A DNA stretch of 36,561 bases from Ruminococcus sp. Lineage in GTDB: Bacteria; Bacillota; Clostridia; Oscillospirales; Acutalibacteraceae. The position numbers and the translations under genes were made by a program. Shown here one piece after another: positions 1 to 7,410 of the stretch; position 1 is the first letter of the stretch, and every line of letters starts with the position of its first letter. The stretch is from positions 1 to 36,561 of the forward strand of contig JALFTC010000017.1 of NCBI GenBank assembly GCA_022779485.1, written 5' to 3'. The notes beneath the pieces are model-generated. The model was given only the letters and a program-made list of their open reading frames with translations. It ran no database searches and had not been told where the DNA came from.

Positions 1-1
1 A

Positions 2-1759
2 AACGCAGAGGGTGCAAGAACAACCCCGTCCGTAGTTGCATTTACAAAGGACGGCGAGAGAATGGTAGGTGCTGTCGCTAAGCGTCAGGCTATCACAAAC
101 CCCGACAAAACAATTTCATCAATCAAGCGTCACATGGGTTCCGACTATAAGGTAACCATCGACGGCAAGGCTTACACACCGCAGGAGATTTCCTCCGTTA
201 TTCTTCAAAAACTTAAAGCAGACGCAGAGGCTTATCTCGGTCAGCCTGTAACGGAAGCAGTTATCACTGTTCCGGCTTACTTCACCGACTCACAGCGTCA
301 GGCAACAAAGGACGCAGGTAAAATTGCAGGTCTTGATGTTAAGAGAATTATCAACGAGCCAACAGCTGCTGCACTTTCCTACGGTGTTGACAAGGAAAAC
401 GACCAAAAGGTTATGGTTTATGACCTTGGCGGCGGTACATTTGATGTAAGTATCATTGAAATGGGCGACGGTGTTCAGGAGGTTCTTGCAACAGCAGGTA
501 ACAACCGTCTTGGCGGTGACGACTTTGACCAAAGAATTATTAACTGGATGGTACAGGAATTTAAGGCAGCCGAAGGTGTTGACCTCACATCCGACAAGAT
601 GGCTATGCAGAGATTAAAGGAAGCTGCTGAAAAGGCAAAGATTGAGCTTTCAGGCGTTACACAGGCAGCTATCAACCTTCCCTTTATCACAGCAAACGCT
701 ACAGGTCCTAAGCACCTTGACCTGACACTTTCAAGGGCGAAGTTTGACGAGCTTACAGCAGACCTTGTTGAGTCCACAATGGGTCCTGTTAAACAGGCTC
801 TCAACGACTCAGGTCTTTCAATCGGCGAGATTGACAAGGTTCTTATGGTGGGCGGTTCCTCAAGAATCCCTGCTGTTCAGACAGCTGTTAAGAATCTCAT
901 CGGCAAGGAGCCTTTCAAGGGCATCAACCCTGACGAATGTGTTGCTATCGGCGCTGCAATTCAGGCAGGCGTTCTGGGCGGCGAGGTTGACGGACTTCTC
1001 CTCCTTGATGTTACACCTCTTTCACTTGGCGTTGAAACAATGGGCGGTGTAATGACAAAGATTATCGACAGAAACACAACAATCCCAACAAAGAAGAGCC
1101 AGATTTTCTCCACAGCCGCTGACAATCAGACACAGGTTGAAATCAATGTTCTTCAGGGTGAAAGAGAATTTGCAAGGGATAACAAGCAACTTGGTCTGTT
1201 TGCCCTCACAGGTATTGCTCCTGCAATGCGTGGTGTTCCGCAGATTGAGGTTACATTCGATATTGACGCAAACGGTATCGTTAATGTATCTGCAAAGGAT
1301 TTAGGCACAGGCGCAGAGCAGAAGATTACAATCAGCAACTCAACCTCTATGAGCAAGGACGACATTGACAAGGCTGTTAAAGAGGCTGAACAGTACGCCG
1401 CTGAGGATAAGAAGAGAAGAGAGGCTGTTGACGCTAAAAACGAGGCTGAAAATATGGCTTATCAGGCAGAAAAGCTTGTTAACGAAAACGGCGACAAGCT
1501 CCCTGAGGAGGACAAAACAGCCCTAACAACAAAGGCACAGGCTGTTAAGGATGCTTGTCAGAAGAATGACGCAGACCTTATCAAGGCTGCTAAGGAGGAC
1601 TTGGAAAAGACTCTTATGTCAGTTTCTCAAAAGCTTTATCAGCAGGCAGCTCCACAGGGTCAGCCACAGCCGGGTCATGCACCTGATATGGGCGGCGCTC
1701 CAAACCAGGGCGGAAATGACGGCAATGTTTACGACGCCGACTTCAAGGATGTAGATTAA
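2..1759 (+). CDS. dnaK: Chaperone protein DnaK (Hsp70), 5' end outside the window
   Basis: Hsp70 chaperone: ATP-driven binding and release of unfolded proteins in the cytoplasm, working with DnaJ and GrpE. The reading frame is open from base 2 and begins [14 protein letters not shown], which aligns with about residue 29 of E. coli DnaK, so only some 28 N-terminal residues (including the first phosphate loop) are missing. Visible hallmarks in order are [11 protein letters not shown], the phosphate-2 motif [11 protein letters not shown], the adenosine motif [11 protein letters not shown], the interdomain linker and start of the substrate domain ([18 protein letters not shown]), a charged helical lid, a Gln/Gly/Pro-rich tail, and the C-terminal DADFKDVD. 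The first in-frame ATG (62) is internal, not the start. dnaJ follows but has its own promoter, and a hairpin lies between them. grpE and hrcA are not in the window. Family identity is certain. Confidence 0.98.
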   Translation, partial: NAEGARTTPSVVAFTKDGERMVGAVAKRQAITNPDKTISSIKRHMGSDYKVTIDGKAYTPQEISSVILQKLKADAEAYLGQPVTEAVITVPAYFTDSQRQATKDAGKIAGLDVKRIINEPTAAALSYGVDKENDQKVMVYDLGGGTFDVSIIEMGDGVQEVLATAGNNRLGGDDFDQRIINWMVQEFKAAEGVDLTSDKMAMQRLKEAAEKAKIELSGVTQAAINLPFITANATGPKHLDLTLSRAKFDELTADLVESTMGPVKQALNDSGLSIGEIDKVLMVGGSSRIPAVQTAVKNLIGKEPFKGINPDECVAIGAAIQAGVLGGEVDGLLLLDVTPLSLGVETMGGVMTKIIDRNTTIPTKKSQIFSTAADNQTQVEINVLQGEREFARDNKQLGLFALTGIAPAMRGVPQIEVTFDIDANGIVNVSAKDLGTGAEQKITISNSTSMSKDDIDKAVKEAEQYAAEDKKRREAVDAKNEAENMAYQAEKLVNENGDKLPEEDKTALTTKAQAVKDACQKNDADLIKAAKEDLEKTLMSVSQKLYQQAAPQGQPQPGHAPDMGGAPNQGGNDGNVYDADFKDVD

Positions 1760-1799
1760 TCAGATTGATATAATTTTTTCATAAAACCCCTAAGTCATT

Positions 1800-1824
1800 G
1801 GGCGGTAGTATTCTACCGCCCTTT
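1800..1824 (+). terminator. Hairpin terminator after dnaK
   Basis: A perfect 9-bp stem (GGGCGGTAG, loop TATT, CTACCGCCC) lies 40 bases after the dnaK stop. Only a short, interrupted T tract (TTTGATGTG) follows, so termination may be partial and some dnaK transcripts may continue into dnaJ. Confidence 0.7.
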
Positions 1825-1852
1825 GATGTGTGTTTTGTGATTATTTAAATTA

Positions 1853-1876
1853 GTACTTGAAAGTACAGATTTGTAC
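1853..1876. promoter_or_regulatory. Triple GTAC box over the dnaJ -35 region (candidate operator)
   Basis: GTAC occurs at 1853-1856, 1863-1866 and 1873-1876, exactly 10 bp apart, so all three boxes face the same side of the helix. Adjacent boxes form two overlapping perfect inverted repeats: GTACTT-GA-AAGTAC and GTACA-GATT-TGTAC. They overlap the -35 box and spacer of the dnaJ promoter, where a repressor would block RNA polymerase. This is neither the CIRCE element (TTAGCACTC-N9-GAGTGCTAA) nor a CtsR heptad repeat. The binding protein is unknown. Confidence 0.5.
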
Positions 1877-1885
1877 AGTTATAAT
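1857..1885 (+). promoter_or_regulatory. Vegetative promoter of dnaJ
   Basis: TTGAAA at 1857-1862, a 17-bp spacer, and a perfect TATAAT at 1880-1885, located 55 bp before the dnaJ start. This matches the housekeeping sigma-A consensus, so dnaJ can be transcribed separately from dnaK. Confidence 0.75.
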
Positions 1886-1940
1886 TAATTGGAAATAGTA
1901 TAACTACAGAAATATGTACTCTCAAAACGAGGTGACTGTA

Positions 1941-3089
1941 ATGGCAGAAAAAAGAGATTACTATGAAGTCCTGGGGTTAAACAAAGGTGCCTCAGAGGCA
2001 GATATAAAAAAGGCTTTCAGACAAAGTGCGAAGAAGTATCATCCCGACTTGCATCCTGGGGATAAAGAGGCAGAGGCAAAGTTTAAAGAGGTAAACGAGG
2101 CTTACGAGGTTTTGTCCGACCCTGAAAAAAAGGCAAGATACGACCAGTTCGGACACGCAGGGGTTGACCCCAACTTTGGTGCAGGGGGTCCGGGTGGAAG
2201 TCCGTTCGGTCAGGATATTGACCTTGGCGATATTTTCAACTCTGTATTCGGCGGTTTCGGCGGTTTCGGCGGTGGCAGAAGAGCCAATCCAAATGCCCCA
2301 AGGCGTGGTACAGATGTTGAGGCTAATGTTGTTATCACTTTTGAAGAGGCAGCAAAGGGTACAAGGAAAAGTGTACAGTACAAGGTGATTTCCACTTGCC
2401 CCGAATGTAACGGAACAGGTGCAGAAAAGGGTACTACACCAAAGACCTGTACATCCTGTGGCGGTTCAGGTAGAGTTACAATAAATCAGAGGACACCTTT
2501 CGGAGTAGTTCAAACTCAAAAAGCCTGTGATGCCTGTCACGGACAGGGCAAAATTGTTGAAAAGCCTTGCAGACATTGTGACGGCAAGGGTAAAGTGAGA
2601 AAGAGCAAAACCGTTGATGTTACCATCCCTGCCGGTATTATGGATGAGCAGATACTCAATATATCCGGCCACGGAAACAGCGGTATCAACGGAGGTCCTG
2701 CGGGAGATTTGCGTGTGTATGTAAATGTTCGTCCTCATCCTGTGTTTGAAAGACGAGGAGATGATGTTTGGTGCGAAATGCCAATCACCTTTGCACAGGC
2801 AACGCTGGGTGACGAGGTTACTGTTCCTACCCTTGACGGAAAGGTTAAGTACGCAATCCACGAGGGCACACAGCCAAACGACATATTCAAGTTGAAAGGA
2901 AAGGGAATACCTCACCTTAACGGCAGGGGAAGAGGCGACCAATATGTAAAGGTCACAGTTGAAGTTCCAAGAAACCTTAACAATAAGCAAAAAGAGCTTA
3001 TTAAACAGCTAAAAGACATTACATCCGACAAGCACTATCAAAAGAGAAAGTCCTTTATGGATAAAATCAAGGATTTGTTTAAGGATTAA
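1941..3089 (+). CDS. dnaJ: Chaperone protein DnaJ (Hsp40)
   Basis: Co-chaperone that delivers unfolded clients to DnaK and stimulates its ATPase. The 382-residue protein is full length for a type I DnaJ. It has an N-terminal J domain with the essential HPD triad ([11 protein letters not shown]), a Gly/Phe-rich linker (GGFGGFGGG), the four CXXCXGXG-type zinc repeats ([32 protein letters not shown]), and a C-terminal client-binding domain. An in-frame ATG at 1914 would add nine residues, but the start at 1941 is preferred: the protein then begins [12 protein letters not shown] like its relatives, and a GAGGTG ribosome binding site lies six bases upstream. Transcription probably starts at its own promoter about 50 bp upstream. 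A strong terminator follows. Confidence 0.98.
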   Translation: MAEKRDYYEVLGLNKGASEADIKKAFRQSAKKYHPDLHPGDKEAEAKFKEVNEAYEVLSDPEKKARYDQFGHAGVDPNFGAGGPGGSPFGQDIDLGDIFNSVFGGFGGFGGGRRANPNAPRRGTDVEANVVITFEEAAKGTRKSVQYKVISTCPECNGTGAEKGTTPKTCTSCGGSGRVTINQRTPFGVVQTQKACDACHGQGKIVEKPCRHCDGKGKVRKSKTVDVTIPAGIMDEQILNISGHGNSGINGGPAGDLRVYVNVRPHPVFERRGDDVWCEMPITFAQATLGDEVTVPTLDGKVKYAIHEGTQPNDIFKLKGKGIPHLNGRGRGDQYVKVTVEVPRNLNNKQKELIKQLKDITSDKHYQKRKSFMDKIKDLFKD

Positions 3090-3090
3090 T

Positions 3091-3128
3091 AAAAAGGCTA
3101 TCGCAGTAATTTGCGGTAGCCTTTTTTT
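3091..3128. terminator. Bidirectional terminator between dnaJ and the CpXC gene
   Basis: A strong stem (AAAAAGGCTATCGCA paired with TGCGGTAGCCTTTTT, one G-T wobble) has T-rich sequence on both strands. It serves dnaJ on the plus strand and the convergent minus-strand gene ending at 3132. Its arms are nearly identical to those of the split terminator at 24081-24283. Confidence 0.9.
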
Positions 3129-3131
3129 AAA

Positions 3132-3851
3132 TTATTCTTTATTTTCGGGATTATTAAAACTTTCTTCCCTCTTTATCCTCGCCCTTTGCTTGCTTCTCTT
3201 GTAGCGATAGAGGATATTTGTTGCCCATTCTCTGTCTATTGTCAAAAAGCCGTTTAGCTTTTTGTCCTTGTCGGCTATTTCGTCAACAATGGCAAGACTT
3301 TTGCTGTAAATTTCAAGCCTTACCGACTGAATGTAGGGTTCTTTTTCAAGACCGATTAAAAATGTAAAGCCCATTGTGTTGCTTTCCCTGTCGTACATAG
3401 AGAGGTATCCCTCTGTAACCTCCCTCAACTTTAGCTTTCTTGCAACACTTTCGCTTATTGCAAGCTTGGTCATTTCCACAGCCATATCGTCAAGTCCGTT
3501 TTCAAAGATAAACAGCTTTTCCTTAAAGGTGTTAAAGTCGGGAGCAAGGCGTTTGCGTATGCCCTTTAGATTTTTAAATTCCTCTTCAAGCTCGTTATCT
3601 GCAAGCTGAAAACGGTCAATTTCCGGAATTAAGTAAACCATAAATCGCTTTTTCATATCGTTGTACAAGAGCGGGTATGTGAGCCTTGCCTCGTGACCAC
3701 AGCTGTGGCATCTCCAATGAAAAAGATTTTCCTCCAAAACCTCGTTCCTAAGGTGGGGGTTGTTCGTGGCATTGATGCTGGTGTATAGCTTACCCTCTGT
3801 GATTTCGTTGCATTTTGGGCAGATGATTTCTTTTATAACAGTTTTCTGCAC
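3132..3851 (-). CDS. CpXC domain protein
   Basis: The cytoplasmic protein of 239 residues opens with the CpXC zinc-binding module: CPKC at residues 11-14 and CHSC at 48-51, followed by the family signature YPLLYNDMKKRFMVYLIPE. CpXC proteins occur widely in Firmicutes and Bacteroidetes; their function is not established. The rest is Glu/Lys/Leu-rich and ends in a basic, Arg-rich tail (RYKRSKQRARIKR). The start is set at GTG 3851 because AGGAGG lies seven bases upstream and the zinc module begins soon after; a TTG further upstream would put that ribosome binding site inside the gene. It is a single-gene unit with its own promoter at 3895-3923 and a terminator shared with dnaJ. No partner is obvious from the neighbours. 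Confidence 0.85.
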   Translation of the reverse strand: MQKTVIKEIICPKCNEITEGKLYTSINATNNPHLRNEVLEENLFHWRCHSCGHEARLTYPLLYNDMKKRFMVYLIPEIDRFQLADNELEEEFKNLKGIRKRLAPDFNTFKEKLFIFENGLDDMAVEMTKLAISESVARKLKLREVTEGYLSMYDRESNTMGFTFLIGLEKEPYIQSVRLEIYSKSLAIVDEIADKDKKLNGFLTIDREWATNILYRYKRSKQRARIKREESFNNPENKE

Positions 3852-3894
3852 ATTGCCACCTCCTTTTGTTGCTATCAATAATTTGCTACTATCA

Positions 3895-3923
3895 ATAATA
3901 TATTAAATGAAATTTATTGGCAA
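3895..3923 (-). promoter_or_regulatory. Promoter of the CpXC gene
   Basis: On the minus strand, TTGCCA (3918-3923), a 17-bp spacer and TATTAT (3895-3900). Transcription would start near 3888, about 37 bases before the GTG start. The direct repeat CTATCAATAAT at 3872-3882 and 3889-3899 lies in the initial transcribed region and overlaps the -10 box; its meaning is unknown. Confidence 0.6.
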
Positions 3924-3941
3924 GTAAATTTTTAAAATTTG

Positions 3942-3970
3942 TTGATTTTAAACCGTAAATCTGCAATAAT
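3942..3970 (+). promoter_or_regulatory. Possible promoter of the acidic protein gene
   Basis: TTGATT (3942-3947), a 17-bp spacer and AATAAT (3965-3970), about 30 bp upstream of the start at 4001. The match is moderate in an AT-rich region. Confidence 0.4.
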
Positions 3971-4000
3971 ATATTTGTAAAGTTAATCGGGAGGCTTATT

Positions 4001-4507
4001 ATGTTTGTTTTTGAAAATATATTGGACGGAATCGGTTTTGCAAAGGAAAAAATTACCGATGTGGCACACAATGTTGTGGAAAAGAACAAGAAAAATGCTC
4101 AGCTTAATCGTTTGAGAAGGGTTATGAAACAGGAAAATGAAACTATCGCAAAGGCGTATCAAGCCCTGGGCAAGATTTTTTATGAGAATATGACTGATGA
4201 ACAGAGGGAAGAAAATGCACTTCTGTGTCAGATTGTAGAAAAGAGCAGTAGTCGTATGGAAAAGGCATACAGGCGCTATGTTCAGGTTATGAACGACAGG
4301 GAGGACGAAGAGCTAAGCGAGGTGATGTCCGACGAGGATATTGAGGATATTACAGTTGCTTGTTCAAACGAAAGCGAGTATGAAAAAACAGATGAAACCC
4401 AAGATAATGCTGATGTACAGGAAGAAAAGGAAGAAGCTCACGAAACTGAAACATCAGAGGTAAAAAAAGAGGAAATTTCTGAGGTTGCCGAAGGAGATTT
4501 GTTCTGA
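4001..4507 (+). CDS. Hypothetical acidic coiled-coil protein
   Basis: I do not recognise this 168-residue protein. A good ribosome binding site (GGGAGG, seven bases before the ATG) supports the gene. The first 35 residues contain an amphipathic stretch (MFVFENILDGIGFAKEKI); the middle, to about residue 110, is charged and probably forms long helices; the last 60 residues are very rich in Glu/Asp (for example EEKEEAHETETSEVKKEE) and likely disordered. There is no signal peptide, membrane span or cysteine motif. It lies upstream of spoVAE on the same strand, 145 bp apart, with no clear terminator between them. A link to sporulation is possible but rests only on this adjacency. Confidence 0.7.
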   Translation: MFVFENILDGIGFAKEKITDVAHNVVEKNKKNAQLNRLRRVMKQENETIAKAYQALGKIFYENMTDEQREENALLCQIVEKSSSRMEKAYRRYVQVMNDREDEELSEVMSDEDIEDITVACSNESEYEKTDETQDNADVQEEKEEAHETETSEVKKEEISEVAEGDLF

Positions 4508-4588
4508 TACATACTGCTTGTTTTGGCTTTTTATTAACTTGAATATTTTTAGAGGGCGGAGGTCTTTGGTTTTTTGTCCTTTTCTTTT

Positions 4589-4618
4589 GGTATAAAACAA
4601 AGGGCAACGGGAAAATTA
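4589..4618 (+). promoter_or_regulatory. Candidate forespore (sigma-F/sigma-G) promoter of spoVAE
   Basis: GTATA at 4590-4594 fits the sigma-F/G -35 pattern (GYWTA / GNATR), and GGGAAAATTA at 4609-4618 fits the sigma-F -10 pattern GGNRANANTW at every position. The spacer is 14 bp, against about 15 expected. It lies 35 bp before the spoVAE start; B. subtilis spoVA genes are sigma-G dependent. No sigma-A promoter is evident here. Confidence 0.4.
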
Positions 4619-4652
4619 ATATCATCTAAGGAAAATGTAAAAGAGGGATGAT

Positions 4653-5009
4653 ATGGATTATCTCAAGGCTTTTGTGGTTGGAGGTCTTATTTGCGTTTTG
4701 GGGCAAATATTCATTGACAAAACAAAGCTCACCCCGGCAAGGATACTCACCTCCCTTGTGGTTATCGGTGTTTTGCTGGGTGCTGTGGGGGTTTATGAGC
4801 CATTTGTGGAGTTTGCCGGAGCAGGAGCTACCGTTCCGTTGTCGGGATTTGGATATAACCTGTATAAGGGTGTGAAAACAGCAATAGCCAAGGACGGCTG
4901 GCTTGGAGTATTTACAGGAGGACTTACCTCTTGCAGTGCCGGTATTGCGGCGGCTATATTCTTCGGTTTTTTGGCAGGTCTTTTGGGAAAACCAAAGGAA
5001 AAGAAGTAA
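4653..5009 (+). CDS. spoVAE: Stage V sporulation protein AE (SpoVAE/SpoVAEb)
   Basis: Small inner forespore membrane protein of the SpoVA channel, which moves dipicolinic acid into the forespore and releases it at germination. The 118 residues begin MDYLKAFVVGGLICVLGQ and contain IDKTKLTPARILTS and FAGAGATVPLSGFG, closely matching B. subtilis SpoVAEb along its length, with about three to four hydrophobic spans (residues 5-22, 31-50, 85-112). The ribosome binding site is AGAGGG upstream of ATG 4653. In most spore formers spoVAE follows spoVAC and spoVAD; here the gene before it is an unrelated acidic protein and the gene after it is rimP, so it is an orphan at this site. Identity is near certain and implies that the organism carries sporulation genes. 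Confidence 0.95.
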   Translation: MDYLKAFVVGGLICVLGQIFIDKTKLTPARILTSLVVIGVLLGAVGVYEPFVEFAGAGATVPLSGFGYNLYKGVKTAIAKDGWLGVFTGGLTSCSAGIAAAIFFGFLAGLLGKPKEKK

Positions 5010-5045
5010 CACAGCCTGTAATGGCAGAATTTATTTGAAAAATGC

Positions 5046-5074
5046 TTGATTTTTACTGTGCGGTGTGGTATTAT
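5046..5074 (+). promoter_or_regulatory. Promoter of the rimP-nusA-infB operon
   Basis: TTGATT (5046-5051), a 17-bp spacer and TATTAT (5069-5074); a TATAAT at 5072-5077 overlaps it at 20-bp spacing. It lies just upstream of the leader hairpin of the operon. Confidence 0.6.
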
Positions 5075-5100
5075 AATAAAAGTTAATATCCTATGGTAGA

Positions 5101-5122
5101 GGAGTGGTCAGACGACCGCTCC
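5101..5122 (+). promoter_or_regulatory. Leader hairpin upstream of rimP
   Basis: A 9-bp stem (GGAGTGGTC, loop AGAC, GACCGCTCC, one G-T pair) sits near the predicted transcript start, 26 bases before the rimP ATG. Only TTTG follows, so it is not a clear terminator. Hairpins at this place before rimP are common in Firmicutes in my recollection, and it may stabilise the leader or regulate the operon. Confidence 0.6.
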
Positions 5123-5147
5123 TTTGTTATTGTAAAGGAGCATTATT

Positions 5148-5630
5148 ATGGCTAACAAAAAAGGAGGCTCAACGGTTAGTGCGGTGTGGGAAATTGCAAA
5201 GCCTATTGCCGACGAGCTGGGACTAAGCCTTTGGGATATTCGTTATCTCAAGGAGGGTGCACAGTGGTACCTGAGAGTCATCATTGACAAAGAGGGTGGA
5301 GTCGGCATTACCGACTGCGAAAATATGTCAAGAGCCCTTTATCAGCCCTTGGACGAAAAGGAACCTTGCAAGGAGCAGTATATCCTTGAGGTGAGTTCCC
5401 CCGGTGTGGAAAGGGAGCTTGTCCGTGAGGAGCATTTTCAGCAGTTTTTAGGTGCTGATGTAATGGTTAAAATGATTCGTCCCATAGATGGCATCGGCAA
5501 GGAATTTAAGGGTGTTCTAAGTGACGCCGACAAGCAAACAGCAACGATTACCGACCACAGCGGAGAAAATCAGGTAACGATAAACAAAAAGGACGCTGTG
5601 TATATTAAATTAGATGATTTTGATTTTTAA
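5148..5630 (+). CDS. rimP: Ribosome maturation factor RimP
   Basis: Factor for late assembly of the 30S ribosomal subunit. The 160-residue protein has normal length. The N-terminal domain carries LGLSLWDIRYLKEGAQWYLR and VIIDKEGGVGITDCENMSR, and the central hinge holds the signature LEVSSPGVERELVREEHF; the C-terminal Sm-like beta barrel ends the protein. The start is supported by AAAGGAG nine bases upstream. It is the first gene of the classic rimP-nusA-ylxR-ylxQ-infB-rbfA operon, behind a promoter at 5046-5074 and a stable leader hairpin, and the stop lies 20 bases before nusA. N-terminal residues 2-8 (ANKKGGS) are a short basic extension. Confidence 0.97.
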   Translation: MANKKGGSTVSAVWEIAKPIADELGLSLWDIRYLKEGAQWYLRVIIDKEGGVGITDCENMSRALYQPLDEKEPCKEQYILEVSSPGVERELVREEHFQQFLGADVMVKMIRPIDGIGKEFKGVLSDADKQTATITDHSGENQVTINKKDAVYIKLDDFDF

Positions 5631-5650
5631 GGAAAGGATTTGATTTTGGA

Positions 5651-6712
5651 ATGGATAACAAAGAAATTTTTGAAGCGTTGAGGCTTTTGGAAAGTGAAAA
5701 GGGAATTTCATTGGAAGCGATGGTTGCCCAGATTTCAAAGGCAATCGTTATTGCCTGCAAAAACAACTTTGGGGGCAACGAAAATGTGGACATTGACATT
5801 AATCCCGACAAGAACACCTTTGATGTTAAGATTAACAAAGAGGTTGTTGAGGAGGTCTATGACCCTGACTACGAGATAAGCCTTGAGGACGCACAAAAGA
5901 TTAATAAGGACGCACAAATCGGCGAAAATGTGGGCATTGCCCTTGACCCTAAAAACTTGGGCAGAATCGCTGTTCAGACAGCCCGTTCAATAATCCGTCA
6001 GGGCATTCGTGACGGCGAAAAGGGACAGATGCTTGCTGAGTTCCAGTCAAGACAGCAGGAGCTTGTAACTGCTACTGTTGAAAGAATTGACCCGGTTTCC
6101 GGTGCTGCAACAATCAAAATCGGCAAGGCAGAAACTATTTTGCCAAAATCCGAGCAGGTTGGCGAAGAGGTACTTAAAGAGGGCGACCATGTTAAGGTTT
6201 ACATTGTAGATGTTAAGAACGGCGACAGAGGTCCAAGGGCTATTATCTCCAGAACACATCCTGACTTTGTAAAGAGGTTGTTTGAAACAGAGGTTCCCGA
6301 AATCTTTGACGGTGTTGTTGAGATTAAGTCAGTTTCAAGAGAAGCCGGTTCAAGAACAAAGATGGCTGTTTACAGCAAGGACTCAACTGTTGACCCTGTT
6401 GGTGCTTGTATCGGTACAAAGGGTGCAAGGGTAAACACCATTGTTGAAGAGCTTGGCGGAGAGAAGATTGACATTGTAGAGTGGTCCGAGGATCCAACAA
6501 AGTTTGTTGCAGAGGCACTTTCTCCTGCAACTGTTGTAAAGGTTACAGTTGAGGACGAGGAAGGAAAGTCCTGCAAGGTTACTGTTCCCGACAATCAGCT
6601 TTCACTTGCCATTGGCAACAAGGGTCAAAACGCAAGACTTGCCGCAAAGCTTACAGGCTGGAAGATTGACATCAGACCTGAAAGTGGTTTCTACGGTGAG
6701 GACGAAGAATAA
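5651..6712 (+). CDS. nusA: Transcription elongation/termination factor NusA
   Basis: RNA polymerase-binding factor that promotes pausing, intrinsic termination and antitermination. The 353 residues match the short Firmicutes form, without the C-terminal acidic repeats of E. coli. Order of domains: N-terminal polymerase-binding domain (about 1-125), S1 domain (about 133-200, starting VTATVERIDPVSGAATIKIGK), then two KH domains; KH1 carries the signature DPVGACIGTKGARV and KH2 carries LAIGNKGQNARLAAKLTGWK. The protein ends EDEE. The ribosome binding site (AAGGAAAGG) is about 13 bases from the ATG, longer than usual, but no other in-frame start lies nearby. It is the second gene of the operon, 20 bases after rimP. 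Confidence 0.98.
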   Translation: MDNKEIFEALRLLESEKGISLEAMVAQISKAIVIACKNNFGGNENVDIDINPDKNTFDVKINKEVVEEVYDPDYEISLEDAQKINKDAQIGENVGIALDPKNLGRIAVQTARSIIRQGIRDGEKGQMLAEFQSRQQELVTATVERIDPVSGAATIKIGKAETILPKSEQVGEEVLKEGDHVKVYIVDVKNGDRGPRAIISRTHPDFVKRLFETEVPEIFDGVVEIKSVSREAGSRTKMAVYSKDSTVDPVGACIGTKGARVNTIVEELGGEKIDIVEWSEDPTKFVAEALSPATVVKVTVEDEEGKSCKVTVPDNQLSLAIGNKGQNARLAAKLTGWKIDIRPESGFYGEDEE

Positions 6713-6793
6713 TTTTGACTTTTAAGTAAGTACCTATAATTACTTGTTAGAATAAGGATAAATTATTTTTAATAAAATGAAGGGAGGAATACT

Positions 6794-7093
6794 GTGAAAA
6801 CAAAAAAGGTTCCAATGAGAAAATGCTCCGGTTGTCTTAATATGTTCCCCAAAAAGGAGCTTGTCAGGGTGGTAAAGTCGCCGGACAAAAAGGACGAAGA
6901 CGGAAATGTTGTAGAAAAGGGAAGTGTATCCCTTGACCTTACATCAAAAAAGCCGGGCAGAGGGGCGTATGTTTGCAGGAGTAAGGAATGTCTTAAAAAA
7001 GCCAGAAAGGCAAAAAGGATAGAGCGTTCTCTTGAAACAGAGATTCCTTCTGAGGTGTATGACCAAATGGAAAGGGAGCTTGAGGATGAATGA
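6794..7093 (+). CDS. ylxR: YlxR family RNA-binding protein (RnpM)
   Basis: Small basic cytoplasmic protein of the YlxR family, whose B. subtilis member has been reported to bind RNase P RNA and modulate its activity (RnpM). The 99 residues contain the family features MRKCSGCLNMFPKKELVRVV near the start and the GRGAYVC motif at about 56-62, followed by the paired cysteine segment CRSKEC. The gene starts with GTG, with GGGAGG six bases upstream. An 81-bp gap separates it from nusA, larger than other gaps in this operon. The 3' end overlaps the next gene by eight bases, implying translational coupling. A 25-residue acidic tail ([19 protein letters not shown]) is not part of the core fold. Confidence 0.93.
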   Translation: MKTKKVPMRKCSGCLNMFPKKELVRVVKSPDKKDEDGNVVEKGSVSLDLTSKKPGRGAYVCRSKECLKKARKAKRIERSLETEIPSEVYDQMERELEDE

Positions 7094-7406
7094 CAGACTT
7101 CTTTCCCTTTTGGGATTATGCAGACGAGCAGGAAAAATTGTAATTGGTGCAGACCCTGTAATAGATTCTGTGCTTAACGGAAAATCATATGTTGTGCTTA
7201 TGGCTAAGGATTTTTCCCACAACAGCAAAAAAAGCGTTGAAAAAGCCTGCAATACAGGCAATGTAGAGGCTAAGGTGATTTCAAGAACAAAGGAAGAGCT
7301 TAGTCTGTCGATTGGAAAATTTTGTGCTGTTGTTGCTATAACGGACAGAGGTTTTTCTGATAAAATTCAGGAGCTTATCCTGAAAGAACAAGAACAGGAG
7401 GAATGA
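7086..7406 (+). CDS. rplGA: L7Ae/YlxQ family ribosomal-type protein
   Basis: Kink-turn RNA-binding protein of the L7Ae/L30e fold, 106 residues, as found between ylxR and infB in most Firmicutes (YlxQ). Family features are [21 protein letters not shown] near the start, [21 protein letters not shown], and the glycine-rich C-terminal region [14 protein letters not shown] followed by [13 protein letters not shown]. The start at 7086 is chosen because it gives the standard N-terminus [10 protein letters not shown]; it overlaps the last eight bases of ylxR. An upstream in-frame ATG at 7032 would lie deep in ylxR. infB starts five bases after the stop. Its exact cellular role is not settled. Confidence 0.93.
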   Translation: MNDRLLSLLGLCRRAGKIVIGADPVIDSVLNGKSYVVLMAKDFSHNSKKSVEKACNTGNVEAKVISRTKEELSLSIGKFCAVVAITDRGFSDKIQELILKEQEQEE

Positions 7407-7410
7407 CACT

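Noticed and set aside
290..1754. Long frames on both strands inside dnaK (and similar ones inside infB, nusA, leuC and glgP)
   Set aside because: They lie wholly within certain genes in other frames, and arise from the biased codon use of highly expressed genes.
1825..1940. CIRCE or CtsR heat-shock operator before dnaJ
   Set aside because: Neither consensus is present; only the GTAC triplet is found.
6713..6793. Internal promoter between nusA and ylxR (TTGACT and TATAAT)
   Set aside because: The spacer is only 14 bp, too short for sigma-A, so I did not list it.
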